This document shows, piece after piece, positions 15,880-24,946 of a stretch of DNA of 44,133 nucleotides. A program made the position numbers and the translations under genes. Where the stretch lies: NCBI GenBank assembly GCA_001820055.1, contig MHOK01000009.1, positions 1-44,133 of the forward strand. The letters run 5' to 3'. The notes below the pieces were generated by a model, which ran no database searches, was not told where the DNA came from, and saw only the letters and a list, made by a program, of their open reading frames with translations. Each line of letters begins with the position of its first letter. Within the stretch, counting starts at the first letter, position 1. Source of the DNA: Candidatus Spechtbacteria bacterium RIFCSPLOWO2_12_FULL_38_22. Its GTDB lineage: Bacteria; Patescibacteriota; Minisyncoccia; Spechtbacterales; 2-12-FULL-38-22.

Positions 15880-16182
15880 ATGGCGTGGAAATTATCTCCC
15901 ATTTTTAGATATACAGTAGTAGGAAACAGTATGGAGCCAACTTTTTTTGAGGATGACAAAGTCCTTGTAAACAGGTTGGCTTATTTGTTTAAAAAACCAA
16001 AAGTAGGGGACATTGTTGTCGTGAAGCATTCTGGATATACAGACAGGAGCATAATTAAAAGAGTAAAAAACGTAAAAGGTTCTAAGTTTTTTTTGGTGGG
16101 AGATAATATAAGCAATAGCACCGACAGCAGACATTTCGGAGAGATAAGCGAGGAGTATGTTGTAGGAAAAGTAGTAATATAG
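15880..16182 (+). CDS. sodX: NiSOD maturation protease (signal-peptidase-like)
   Basis: VVGNSMEPTFFEDDKVLVNR...GDIVVVKH...IIKRV...FLVGDNISNSTDSRHFG; adjacent to sodN. Confidence 0.88.
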   Translation: MAWKLSPIFRYTVVGNSMEPTFFEDDKVLVNRLAYLFKKPKVGDIVVVKHSGYTDRSIIKRVKNVKGSKFFLVGDNISNSTDSRHFGEISEEYVVGKVVI

Positions 16183-16262
16183 TTTTTATTCTATGATATT
16201 TAGAGTTGTTTTTTAAATTTTGTATGGTATACTGCTTCCAGCACTAAATACGAGGACGAACC

Positions 16263-17276
16263 ATGCGCAGATTAGCGGTAGTTCTGGTGGTAATGGCTAT
16301 AGTTGCAACAGCTTGTTTCAGCGAAGCCGAAACGACCACAACCACTACACAATCGTTTCATAGCTTGCTTGAATTTCCTGATACACTTACGATTCATTAT
16401 GCCGATGGAGTAACTCCGCATGAAAAAGAAATAATAGAATTTGCTTTAGATAGCGTAGATAAATACATATTTCAAGCGAGTGGTATTGAAATGGTGGGCG
16501 AGATGTACATAACTGTAAGTTGGTTGGATTATAAGGATAAGGCGCAACAAATACTTGGCCAAGACGAAGAAACTGCAGAAAGAATGGGTATGAGTTCAAA
16601 GGGCGTTACTGTAACAAAAAGAGGTATAGTTATTATCAACTTGGAGCTTATAAGAGCACTACACGCTAACGATGACCCACGACAAAAAGAGCTTTCTTTT
16701 GACTATGACTTATTCTATGTTATAGCACATGAGTGGTATCACGCTGCGCAGGGCGCTCTATCGTTTGGATGGGACGGTTTGGCTAATTTGCCATCTTGGT
16801 TTACCGAATCTACAGCTAACATGGCAGCTGAATACACAATGAATGCCGCAACTTGTATGGATCTAGGCGAGTTATCAAAAGCGGGACAGCTCAAAGCGAA
16901 AGATTGTACTGACCAAGAAATTATGGAAAAAACCTATAACAGCTTGGCGTATAGATACATGACTTCTTCAGATGAAAGCTACCGTATGTTACGAGCTTTA
17001 TTCCTCTACTTGGTTCCCAAATATGGAGTTCTGCCGGTAAACGATTTTTATAAGATGCTGGGGGATTATGCAGCCCGCCTACATTTAAGCGGGGGTAGTA
17101 GCACTCAACAGAAGTCTTTTCAAGTTTTTGTAAACTCTGTGTGGCAAAAAACACTATTAAGCGCGTATGGTGTACAAGATCAAGCTGAGTTGTTCAGGGT
17201 CGCTAGTAGTTTTGTTGACGAACAGAGCCAGTCGATAGAAGGCAGAGCTATAATCGTTTTAGAACATACACAATAA
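16263..17276 (+). CDS. Putative lipoprotein with HExxH motif
   Basis: Lipobox-like VATAC; VIAHEWYHAAQGAL; SD-like GAGGACG; promoter TTGTTT-16-TATACT. Confidence 0.65.
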   Translation: MRRLAVVLVVMAIVATACFSEAETTTTTTQSFHSLLEFPDTLTIHYADGVTPHEKEIIEFALDSVDKYIFQASGIEMVGEMYITVSWLDYKDKAQQILGQDEETAERMGMSSKGVTVTKRGIVIINLELIRALHANDDPRQKELSFDYDLFYVIAHEWYHAAQGALSFGWDGLANLPSWFTESTANMAAEYTMNAATCMDLGELSKAGQLKAKDCTDQEIMEKTYNSLAYRYMTSSDESYRMLRALFLYLVPKYGVLPVNDFYKMLGDYAARLHLSGGSSTQQKSFQVFVNSVWQKTLLSAYGVQDQAELFRVASSFVDEQSQSIEGRAIIVLEHTQ

Positions 17277-17284
17277 AAAAATAC

Positions 17285-17310
17285 ATCCCCGAGTAAAGTC
17301 GGGGATTTTT
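17285..17310 (+). terminator. Intrinsic terminator
   Basis: ATCCCCGA-GTAAAG-TCGGGGAT-TTTT. Confidence 0.92.
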
Positions 17311-17349
17311 ACTTGTTTTTTACTTTTTTTGCGCTAGAATGTACATTAT

Positions 17350-18126
17350 ATGGACAACACAGTACAAATACAGGGTTTGCCTGTATTTTATCGTGATAAG
17401 GGGCAAGGAGCGCCTATTTTAATATTACATGGATGGGACTCAAAGTCTGACACCTGGGTAAAGGTACAAGGAAACTTAGTAAATGCGGGTTTTAGAGTTA
17501 TTATCCCGGACTTACCAGGTTTTGGACAGACACCCCAGCCTCCGCGTGTTTGGAGCTTAAAGGATTATTGTGAATTTATACACGAGTTTACTCATAAATT
17601 GAATGTCAGTAAATTTACACTTGCAGGACATTCTTTTGGTGGTAGGATTTCCCTTGCTTATTGTGTCCGCTACCCAGAGGACTTAGATAAGCTCGTTTTG
17701 ATTGCGACAGCTGGAATTAAGCGATATAAACAGTGGAAAGTAAAAATATTTTTATTTCTAGCAAAAATAGGTAATGTTATTTTTTCGGTTCCAATTTTAA
17801 AATATTTTAAATCAATGACAAGAAAAGTTGCCTATAAACTTACAGGAGGACATGACTACGAGAAAGCAAGTCCTAGAATGCGGGGCATAATGAAAAACAT
17901 TTTGAATGAAGATTTGCGCGCTTTTTTGCCTCAAATTACAATACCCACGCTTATTCTGTGGGGGAATAAAGACAAAATGACTCCAGTTAAGGACGCTAGA
18001 ATTTTAAACACAGAGGTAAAAAATAGTCACTTGTATATTTTCCCCAATCAACCTCACGCCCTACAGTTAACAATGCCGGAAGAACTAGCCAGTCGTATGG
18101 CGGACTTTTTAAAAATTGAAACCTAA
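17350..18126 (+). CDS. Alpha/beta hydrolase
   Basis: LHGWDSKSDTW; AGHSFGGRISL; LILWGNKD; PNQPHALQL. Confidence 0.93.
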   Translation: MDNTVQIQGLPVFYRDKGQGAPILILHGWDSKSDTWVKVQGNLVNAGFRVIIPDLPGFGQTPQPPRVWSLKDYCEFIHEFTHKLNVSKFTLAGHSFGGRISLAYCVRYPEDLDKLVLIATAGIKRYKQWKVKIFLFLAKIGNVIFSVPILKYFKSMTRKVAYKLTGGHDYEKASPRMRGIMKNILNEDLRAFLPQITIPTLILWGNKDKMTPVKDARILNTEVKNSHLYIFPNQPHALQLTMPEELASRMADFLKIET

Positions 18127-18138
18127 AAACTACTACAC

Positions 18139-19776
18139 ATGTCTATTTTAATTCCAATAATTTTTACACTCTGGGCTACAACCACATTAAAAAATGTATT
18201 ATTTTGGACATACATATGGCAAGTAAAAGAGTACCGCTTGGACAGAATGAGGGTTCACTTTGAAATGCCAACTAGCGGAAGGTTGGTACTTAATAAACGC
18301 AATCTGGGGTTATCTATATTTTTACTATTTAGTTTTTTGCCATTCAACTTCACAACAGTACTAACTGCGGTTTTAATGCTCGTTTTATACGGATTTTTCA
18401 GTATACGAGTAGTGCAAGAGTTTCAAAACACAGCTCTAAAATTACCTCGTTTTACACTGCGAGGCAGTTTAATTGTCTCGCTGACGGCTGTAATATATAT
18501 ACTTTTAAGCACGGTCGTGTTTTTGTACTTCAATAAATTCATTCTAAACTGGTTTTTACTGGCAGATATTCTAACGCCTCTATTTGTTGCAGGTTCCATT
18601 TTATCTACCCATCCCTTAGCGCTTTGGTCTAAAAATAGGATTATAGCAAAAGCCACGAAGCGCAGAGAAAAATTTAGAAATCTTTTGGTTATTGGCGTAA
18701 CAGGCAGTTACGGTAAAAGCAGTGTTAAAGAGTTAATTGCTGCTATGTTAAAAGATAATTTTCAGGTTGTAAAAACCCCTGCAAATATCAATACGGACAT
18801 AGGAATCGCTCGTATACTGTTAAATAATGTAACCGACAAACACAACGTATTTGTAGTTGAAATGGGAGCCTATAGAAAGGGGGAGATAAAAAAAGCTGCA
18901 CAAATAGTAAAACCCCAAATTGGAATTTTAACTGGAATTAACCCTCAACACATTTCTTTATTTGGCAGTTTGCAAAATATACAAAAAGCTAAGTACGAAC
19001 TTATTGAAGCACTGCCAGATAAAGGTCTTGCGGTATTTAACGGAGATAACGAAAATGTTTTGTCTTTATTTCGTCAGTGTAAAAAACCCAAACGATTATA
19101 TACAACCGCTGGTACATTAGAAAAAATTTACCAAACCATTACTGTTAATTCGCTAAAAAATACACCTCGCGGGCTAGAGATTACTATAGCGGAAAAGGAA
19201 GAAGGAGAGGTTGTATTAAAATCTTCTCTTTTGGGTTTACATAACGCAACAAATATCATCGGTGCGGCAACGGTTGCTCGTGAATTAAATATCAAATATA
19301 GCGACATTAAAAAAGCTCTACTTAAAGTTAAAGCACCACCGCACACTTTACGTATTAGAAAAGGAATAAAAGATTCGACTGTAATTGATGATGCATATGC
19401 GGCAAACGAAGACGGCGTTTTAGCCGCGCTGGAGGTACTGAATAATATGAAAGAAGGATATGGTAAAAAAATATGTATTATGCAACCCCTCATAGAACTG
19501 GGTGATAACGCCGAAAGAGTGCATAAAAGAATCGCATCTCGCGCGGCCGAGGTTTGCGATTATTTAATAATGACATCCCGAGATTATTTTTCTATTGTAT
19601 TTAAAGAAGCTTTGGATAATGGAATGGATAAAGAAAAAATATTTTGTCTGCCAAAATCACAAGAAGCCCTTCGTAAAGCTCAAGAGATAATAGAAAAAGG
19701 TGATATTGTATTAATAGAAAATAGAGTGCCAGATGTAGTATTGAATGGAGTCATACTTCATTCAGCTGACAAGTAA
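18139..19776 (+). CDS. murF: Mur ligase (MurF-like) with N-terminal multi-TM domain
   Basis: About 150 aa hydrophobic N-terminus then VIGVTGSYGKSSVKELIAAML (ATP loop), TPANINTDIG. Confidence 0.85.
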   Translation: MSILIPIIFTLWATTTLKNVLFWTYIWQVKEYRLDRMRVHFEMPTSGRLVLNKRNLGLSIFLLFSFLPFNFTTVLTAVLMLVLYGFFSIRVVQEFQNTALKLPRFTLRGSLIVSLTAVIYILLSTVVFLYFNKFILNWFLLADILTPLFVAGSILSTHPLALWSKNRIIAKATKRREKFRNLLVIGVTGSYGKSSVKELIAAMLKDNFQVVKTPANINTDIGIARILLNNVTDKHNVFVVEMGAYRKGEIKKAAQIVKPQIGILTGINPQHISLFGSLQNIQKAKYELIEALPDKGLAVFNGDNENVLSLFRQCKKPKRLYTTAGTLEKIYQTITVNSLKNTPRGLEITIAEKEEGEVVLKSSLLGLHNATNIIGAATVARELNIKYSDIKKALLKVKAPPHTLRIRKGIKDSTVIDDAYAANEDGVLAALEVLNNMKEGYGKKICIMQPLIELGDNAERVHKRIASRAAEVCDYLIMTSRDYFSIVFKEALDNGMDKEKIFCLPKSQEALRKAQEIIEKGDIVLIENRVPDVVLNGVILHSADK

Positions 19777-19786
19777 CTAAAAACAC

Positions 19787-21031
19787 ATGGTTCATATATC
19801 TCTTTCACCAAATTTAGAAAAAGATGACCTTTTAACTGCTTTGAGTAGATTATTTTTTGTTTGGGAATGGAAGGGGAGTAAATATCTAAACAAACTAAAA
19901 AAAATGTTTGCAGATTATTTTGCAAACGATAGTATATATTTTTTTAATAGTGGCAGAAGCGCTCTTTTTGTTTTTTTAAAATCTCTACATCTTAAAATAG
20001 GGGATGAAGTAATAATGCAATCTTTTACTTGCAACGCAGTTGTAAACCCAATCTTGTGGGCTGGCGGTAAGCCAATGTATACAGATATAGATGAAACTTT
20101 TAATTTAGACATACAATCTTTAGAAAAAAATATAACACAAAATACAAAGGCGATAATCGTACAAAACACATTTGGCATTCCGGCGCGCATAGATAAAATT
20201 TTGGAAATCGCAAAAAAACATAGCATTTTAGTAATTGAAGATTGCGCGCATGCTCTAGGAGCTACATACAAAAAACAAAAAGTTGGCACGTTTGGAGATG
20301 TTGCTTTTTTCAGTTTTGGCCGCGATAAGGTTATATCTTCGGTTTATGGCGGAGCGCTTATGATAAATAATGACCTTTTGAAAAAAAACTTTGAAAACGA
20401 ATATAAAAATATTCAACGGCCCTCTGTTTTTTGGACACTTCAACAGTTGTTACATCCTTTAATCACGTATGTTGCTTTGGGCATGTATAATTTTGGAGGC
20501 AAATATGTATTGTTCGGCGCACAAAAAATACATTTATTATCCAAGGCGGTAAGTAAAATAGAAAATTTTGGTAAAAAACCGCAGTACCTTCCATGTTTTT
20601 TGCCCGACTCATTAGCCGCATTGGCATTGAACCAATTTAAAAAACTAGATAATTTAAATCTACACAGACGCAACTTGGCGCGTATTTATGAAAAAAATTT
20701 TAAAGATAGAGACGATGTTTTATATATTGAGCATTACGACGAGGGTACTATATGGTTGCGTTATCCAATAATGCATAGCGATGCAGACAAGATAAAAAAA
20801 GAGGCAGAATTGCGGGGTATGATTTTAGGAGATTGGTATAGAGAGGTTATAGCGCCAGACGGTACAAATATGGAAACTATGAATTATCAACTAGGCAAAA
20901 ATAAAACGGCAGAATATGTGGCTTCAAAAGTGCTTAATTTGCCGACAAACATCAGAACTAGCCAAATGGAAGCGCAAGAAGTTGCTAGTCTTGTAAAAGC
21001 GTATAACTGGAAACAGCAATTTAAAAAATAA
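19787..21031 (+). CDS. DegT/DnrJ/EryC1/StrS-family aminotransferase
   Basis: FFNSGRSALFVFLKSL; IVQNTFGIPA; VIEDCAHALGA; DVAFFSFGRDKVISS. Confidence 0.93.
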   Translation: MVHISLSPNLEKDDLLTALSRLFFVWEWKGSKYLNKLKKMFADYFANDSIYFFNSGRSALFVFLKSLHLKIGDEVIMQSFTCNAVVNPILWAGGKPMYTDIDETFNLDIQSLEKNITQNTKAIIVQNTFGIPARIDKILEIAKKHSILVIEDCAHALGATYKKQKVGTFGDVAFFSFGRDKVISSVYGGALMINNDLLKKNFENEYKNIQRPSVFWTLQQLLHPLITYVALGMYNFGGKYVLFGAQKIHLLSKAVSKIENFGKKPQYLPCFLPDSLAALALNQFKKLDNLNLHRRNLARIYEKNFKDRDDVLYIEHYDEGTIWLRYPIMHSDADKIKKEAELRGMILGDWYREVIAPDGTNMETMNYQLGKNKTAEYVASKVLNLPTNIRTSQMEAQEVASLVKAYNWKQQFKK

Positions 21032-21057
21032 AAATCCCCGTGGTTTACGAGGATTTT
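21031..21057. terminator. Intrinsic terminator between convergent genes
   Basis: AAAATCCCCGT...ACGAGGATTTT. Confidence 0.7.
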
Positions 21058-21072
21058 GCAAGAAGAGTACAA

Positions 21073-21252
21073 TTACCGTAAATTTTTACTATTTCCGATA
21101 TCCCTCCCAATCATGTATGCCAAACCAAGAACAACAACTACTGCAAAACTAATTATCGAGTAAGTGACCCAAAGTACCAATAATGCGCAAAATAAACCCA
21201 AACCAATCAGAACTAAAAGCCCCAAACCTAAGTCTTTAAGCGCAGTAAGCAT
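21073..21252 (-). CDS. 59-aa small membrane protein (not in ORF track)
   Basis: MLTALKDLGLGLLVLIGLGLFCALLVLWVTYSIISFAVVVVLGLAYMIGRDIGNSKNLR; SD GGAAAAGG upstream. Confidence 0.65.
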   Translation of the reverse strand: MLTALKDLGLGLLVLIGLGLFCALLVLWVTYSIISFAVVVVLGLAYMIGRDIGNSKNLR

Positions 21253-21310
21253 TGTGCCTTTTCCTGGCTAGACGGCCGATCTAAAACCACATTAGCATAC
21301 TATATATTTT

Positions 21311-22360
21311 ATGTCAAGTACATCTCTAAAAATCTACGAAATAAGAGAAAAACAAGTTTGGGAAAACTTTGTAACCTCGCAAGAGGAACATTCTTTTTTG
21401 CATTCTTGGGCATGGGGAGAGTTTAATAAAAGCATGGGGGATAAAATATGGCGTCTTGGGGTTTATGAAAGTGGTGAATTAATTGCTGTAGCGTTACTTA
21501 TTAAAGTTCATGCAAGGCGCGGAGATTTTTTATTTGTACCACACGGACCGATCATAGAAAACCAAAAGTATAATTTAAAATTTAAAATTTTAGAAATTTT
21601 GACTAAAGAATTTAGAAAAGCGGCTAAAGAAGAAAAAACTAGTTTTGTTAGAGTAAGTCCGTTATTTAAAAATACTGAAGAAAACGCAGAAGTATTTAGA
21701 AAATTACAGTACAGACCAGCGCCTATATATATGCACGCTGAAGTTACCTGGACATTGTCCTTGAAGAAATCTGAAAATGAACTGCTGTATGGCATGCGTA
21801 AAAATACGCGAAATTTGGTAAGGCGTGCAGAAAAAGAAGAGGTTAAAATAGAGTTTGGCACCAGCCCCGATGCGCTCGATGAATTTATGAAATTATATAA
21901 ACAAACCTCTCACAAGCACTCTTTTATTCCATTTTCTAAGCGTTACATAGAAAATGAAATAAAAGCATTCGATCAAGAAAAAAAATGCAGTATAAAAATT
22001 TATCTTGCCAAATATAGCGGACAATGCATATCGGGTGCTATAATTGTGTTTTACGGAAATAGCGCCTTTTACCACCATGGAGCAAGCGGAAGCGGTTTTT
22101 CAAAGATTCCGGCATCGTACTTATTGCAGTGGGAAGCTATGAAAGATGCAAAAAAAGAAAATAAAGAGTTTTATAACTTTTGGGGCATAGCAAAAAATGA
22201 AGAAGATAAAAAACATCCATGGTATGGACTTAGCTTATTTAAAAAGGGGTTTGGCGGAGAACGAAAAGATTATTTGCATGCGCAGGATTTAGTTATATCG
22301 CCATTGTATTGGTTAAGTTATGCTGTAGATAAAGCAAGACTATGGAAAAGGGGGGTATAA
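21311..22360 (+). CDS. FemAB-family peptidoglycan bridge aminoacyltransferase
   Basis: FLHSWAWGEFNKSMGDKIWRLGV...MRKNTRNLVRRAEKEEV...YYHHGASG-like FYHHGASGSGF...NFWGIA. Confidence 0.92.
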   Translation: MSSTSLKIYEIREKQVWENFVTSQEEHSFLHSWAWGEFNKSMGDKIWRLGVYESGELIAVALLIKVHARRGDFLFVPHGPIIENQKYNLKFKILEILTKEFRKAAKEEKTSFVRVSPLFKNTEENAEVFRKLQYRPAPIYMHAEVTWTLSLKKSENELLYGMRKNTRNLVRRAEKEEVKIEFGTSPDALDEFMKLYKQTSHKHSFIPFSKRYIENEIKAFDQEKKCSIKIYLAKYSGQCISGAIIVFYGNSAFYHHGASGSGFSKIPASYLLQWEAMKDAKKENKEFYNFWGIAKNEEDKKHPWYGLSLFKKGFGGERKDYLHAQDLVISPLYWLSYAVDKARLWKRGV

Positions 22361-22404
22361 AAAAGTTAAAAGTTAAATACAAACTTAAAAAATAAAAACC
22401 AATG

Positions 22405-22413
22405 TGCTAAAAT
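22405..22413 (+). promoter_or_regulatory. Extended -10 box TGCTAAAAT, 8 nt before ATG at 22422
   Basis: TGCTAAAAT-AGATTGAT-ATG. Confidence 0.55.
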
Positions 22414-22421
22414 AGATTGAT

Positions 22422-23828
22422 ATGACGCAAAGAATACCAATTAAAGATATAGTTAATAACAAAGATAACTCGGTTACACTCGCTGGATGGGTAAATACTA
22501 GAAGAGACCACGGTAAACTCATTTTTTTAGATTTGAGAGACAGAACTGGTATAGTTCAGCTTGTGATTTCTCAAAAAAATAATCCAGAACTTTATAAATC
22601 CGCCCAAGACATTAAAGACGAATGGGTTATTGAAGTAAGTGGAATGGTAAAGGAGCGTCCTGATAATATGAAAAATCCGCAATTAGAAACAGGACTTTTT
22701 GAGATACCAGTTGCCCAATTAAAAATTCTAAGCAAGGCTGAAACTTTACCCTTTTCAGTAAATACAGACGGATATGATATCTCCGAAGACTTGCGTTTAA
22801 AATATAGATACTTGGACTTGCGCAGGCCAAGAATGGTAGAGCTTCTAAAAATAAAAGATGCCTACAAAGCGGAGATTTCATCTTTTCTTAGAAAAAAAGG
22901 GTTTATGCATATTGATACTCCAATTTTAACCAAATCTACGCCCGAAGGAGCGCGAGACTTTCTAGTGCCTTCACGCAACTACCCAAGTAAGTTTTACGCG
23001 CTACCGCAGTCACCTCAACAATATAAACAGTTGCTTATGGTGGCGGGCGTTGAAAAGTATTTTCAATTTGCAAGATGTTTCCGCGATGAAGACTTGCGTC
23101 AAGACAGATTATTGGAATTTGAACAAATAGATATAGAAATGTCTTTTGTAGATCAGGAAGATGTTTTGAAGTTAATAGAGGAACTCGTTATTTATGTGTC
23201 AGAGAATGTGCTGGGTAAAAAAATTCAAGACAAACCGTTTCCGCGTTTCAGTTACGAGGAATCTATAAAAAAATTTAAAACAGACAGGCCAGACTTAAGA
23301 AAAAATCCAGATGATTCTAGTGTTTTAGCTTATACATGGGTAACCGACTTTCCTATGTTTGAAAAGTCGCAAGACGGAACTATAAACCCCGCGCATCATC
23401 CTTTTACCGCGATTCAAGATAAAGATATACAAAAACTAGACGATAAAAAAGAAGTTTTAAACATAAAAGCAAAGCAGTACGACTTGGCCCTCAACGGTTC
23501 TGAAGTATTTGGAGGAAGTATTAGAACGCATCAATCGGATATTTTACAAAAAGTTTTTGAAGTTTTAGGACATACAAAAAATGAAATTGAAAAAAAATTT
23601 GGACACCTCTTAGAAGCTTTTTCTTATGGAGTTCCGCCCCACGGAGGAATTGCCGCCTCTGATAGGTGGCTAATGGTAATGCTGGGAGAACGCAGTATAC
23701 GAGAAGTATTTGCTTTTCCAACTACAGGAACTGGGCGCGCGGCGATAATGGATGCTCCCAGTGATGTAGATAGCGAACAACTTAGGCAGTTGGGTTTAAA
23801 AATAGTTAAGGCTAGTAAAAAGAAATAA
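22422..23828 (+). CDS. aspS: Aspartate--tRNA(Asn) ligase, bacterial type without GAD insertion domain
   Basis: GWVNTRRDHGKLIFLDLRDRTG; FRDEDLRQDRLLEFEQID; GVPPHGGIAASDRWLMVMLG; only 468 aa. Confidence 0.96.
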   Translation: MTQRIPIKDIVNNKDNSVTLAGWVNTRRDHGKLIFLDLRDRTGIVQLVISQKNNPELYKSAQDIKDEWVIEVSGMVKERPDNMKNPQLETGLFEIPVAQLKILSKAETLPFSVNTDGYDISEDLRLKYRYLDLRRPRMVELLKIKDAYKAEISSFLRKKGFMHIDTPILTKSTPEGARDFLVPSRNYPSKFYALPQSPQQYKQLLMVAGVEKYFQFARCFRDEDLRQDRLLEFEQIDIEMSFVDQEDVLKLIEELVIYVSENVLGKKIQDKPFPRFSYEESIKKFKTDRPDLRKNPDDSSVLAYTWVTDFPMFEKSQDGTINPAHHPFTAIQDKDIQKLDDKKEVLNIKAKQYDLALNGSEVFGGSIRTHQSDILQKVFEVLGHTKNEIEKKFGHLLEAFSYGVPPHGGIAASDRWLMVMLGERSIREVFAFPTTGTGRAAIMDAPSDVDSEQLRQLGLKIVKASKKK

Positions 23829-23829
23829 T

Positions 23830-24924
23830 ATGTTTAGAATCCATCTAAGAAAAATAAAATATAAACTTCAGGACATAAGCAGAAAACACAGAACAAAAAT
23901 AAAAGTCTTAGGCCCCCTTTCTGCGTTTATATTAGTAGTAGGGGGTACTATACTACTACTAAACAATTTTGGACAAAACAATGTGCGTCATGACGCTTTA
24001 GAGGACAATGAGTTTAAATTAAGCTTAGTTTCCAGAGAGGATTTTTTAAAAAAGTATCAAAATTTGCGACTAAATACCTTGCCCCAAGGTGATACGCTAA
24101 GCTCGTCCATAAGCGGATTCATAAAAAATAATACTGTAGATGCTCTTTTGCCTGCGCGAAACTGGCAGGTGCAGTTTGAAGATGTTGAAGCAACTAGCGC
24201 ATTAGCAATTTATATGCCCGAAAAAAGAATTTTGTATGGAAGAAACATATTTGAAACACGGCCTATCGCAAGTTTAACAAAACTAATGAGCGCGCTTGTA
24301 ATAATGGATGAATTTAACCTGGATGATGTAATTACAATAACCAATGAAGCAATACTGGAAGAGGGGGATTCCGCGAATTTAGTTGCAGGAGAACAATTTA
24401 GCGTAAAAGAACTACTATACGCACTGCTTTTGGAAAGCAGTAACGATGCAGCCACTGCTTTTAAAATACAACTTGAAAAAAACAAACCTCAAACAAGTTT
24501 TGTTGCCTTAATGAATCTTCGCGCGAAAAATATGGGGCTTCAAAATACTTTGTTTGTAGAACCGTCCGGACTTAGTGAAAAAAATGTATCAAGCGCATAT
24601 GAGCTATCACAAATTTTTTATACAGCGTTTGAAAACCCAATACTCGCCCAAACCATGGCAGAAAGTAGCTACACAACAAAATCTTTAAATAAGGACATTA
24701 CTCATTTTTGGGTTAATTTAAATAGTTTACTGGGCGCTTACGAAGGCTTGCTAGCTGGTAAAACCGGTTTTACCAATGAAGCAGGACCTTCAATGGCCGG
24801 AATCGTTGCCTCACCCATAAAAGACACACATGTTGTTTCTGTAGTGCTTGATGCCCAGGATAGAATAGAAGCAACCCGTCAACTTTTTGACTGGGTAAAA
24901 AAAGCATACATTTGGGAGGAGTAA
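23830..24924 (+). CDS. D-alanyl-D-alanine carboxypeptidase (peptidase S11)
   Basis: SxxK ASLTKLMSALV; SSND (SxN); KTGFT. Confidence 0.95.
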   Translation: MFRIHLRKIKYKLQDISRKHRTKIKVLGPLSAFILVVGGTILLLNNFGQNNVRHDALEDNEFKLSLVSREDFLKKYQNLRLNTLPQGDTLSSSISGFIKNNTVDALLPARNWQVQFEDVEATSALAIYMPEKRILYGRNIFETRPIASLTKLMSALVIMDEFNLDDVITITNEAILEEGDSANLVAGEQFSVKELLYALLLESSNDAATAFKIQLEKNKPQTSFVALMNLRAKNMGLQNTLFVEPSGLSEKNVSSAYELSQIFYTAFENPILAQTMAESSYTTKSLNKDITHFWVNLNSLLGAYEGLLAGKTGFTNEAGPSMAGIVASPIKDTHVVSVVLDAQDRIEATRQLFDWVKKAYIWEE

Positions 24925-24946
24925 ATAAATATAACAAGTATTTATA

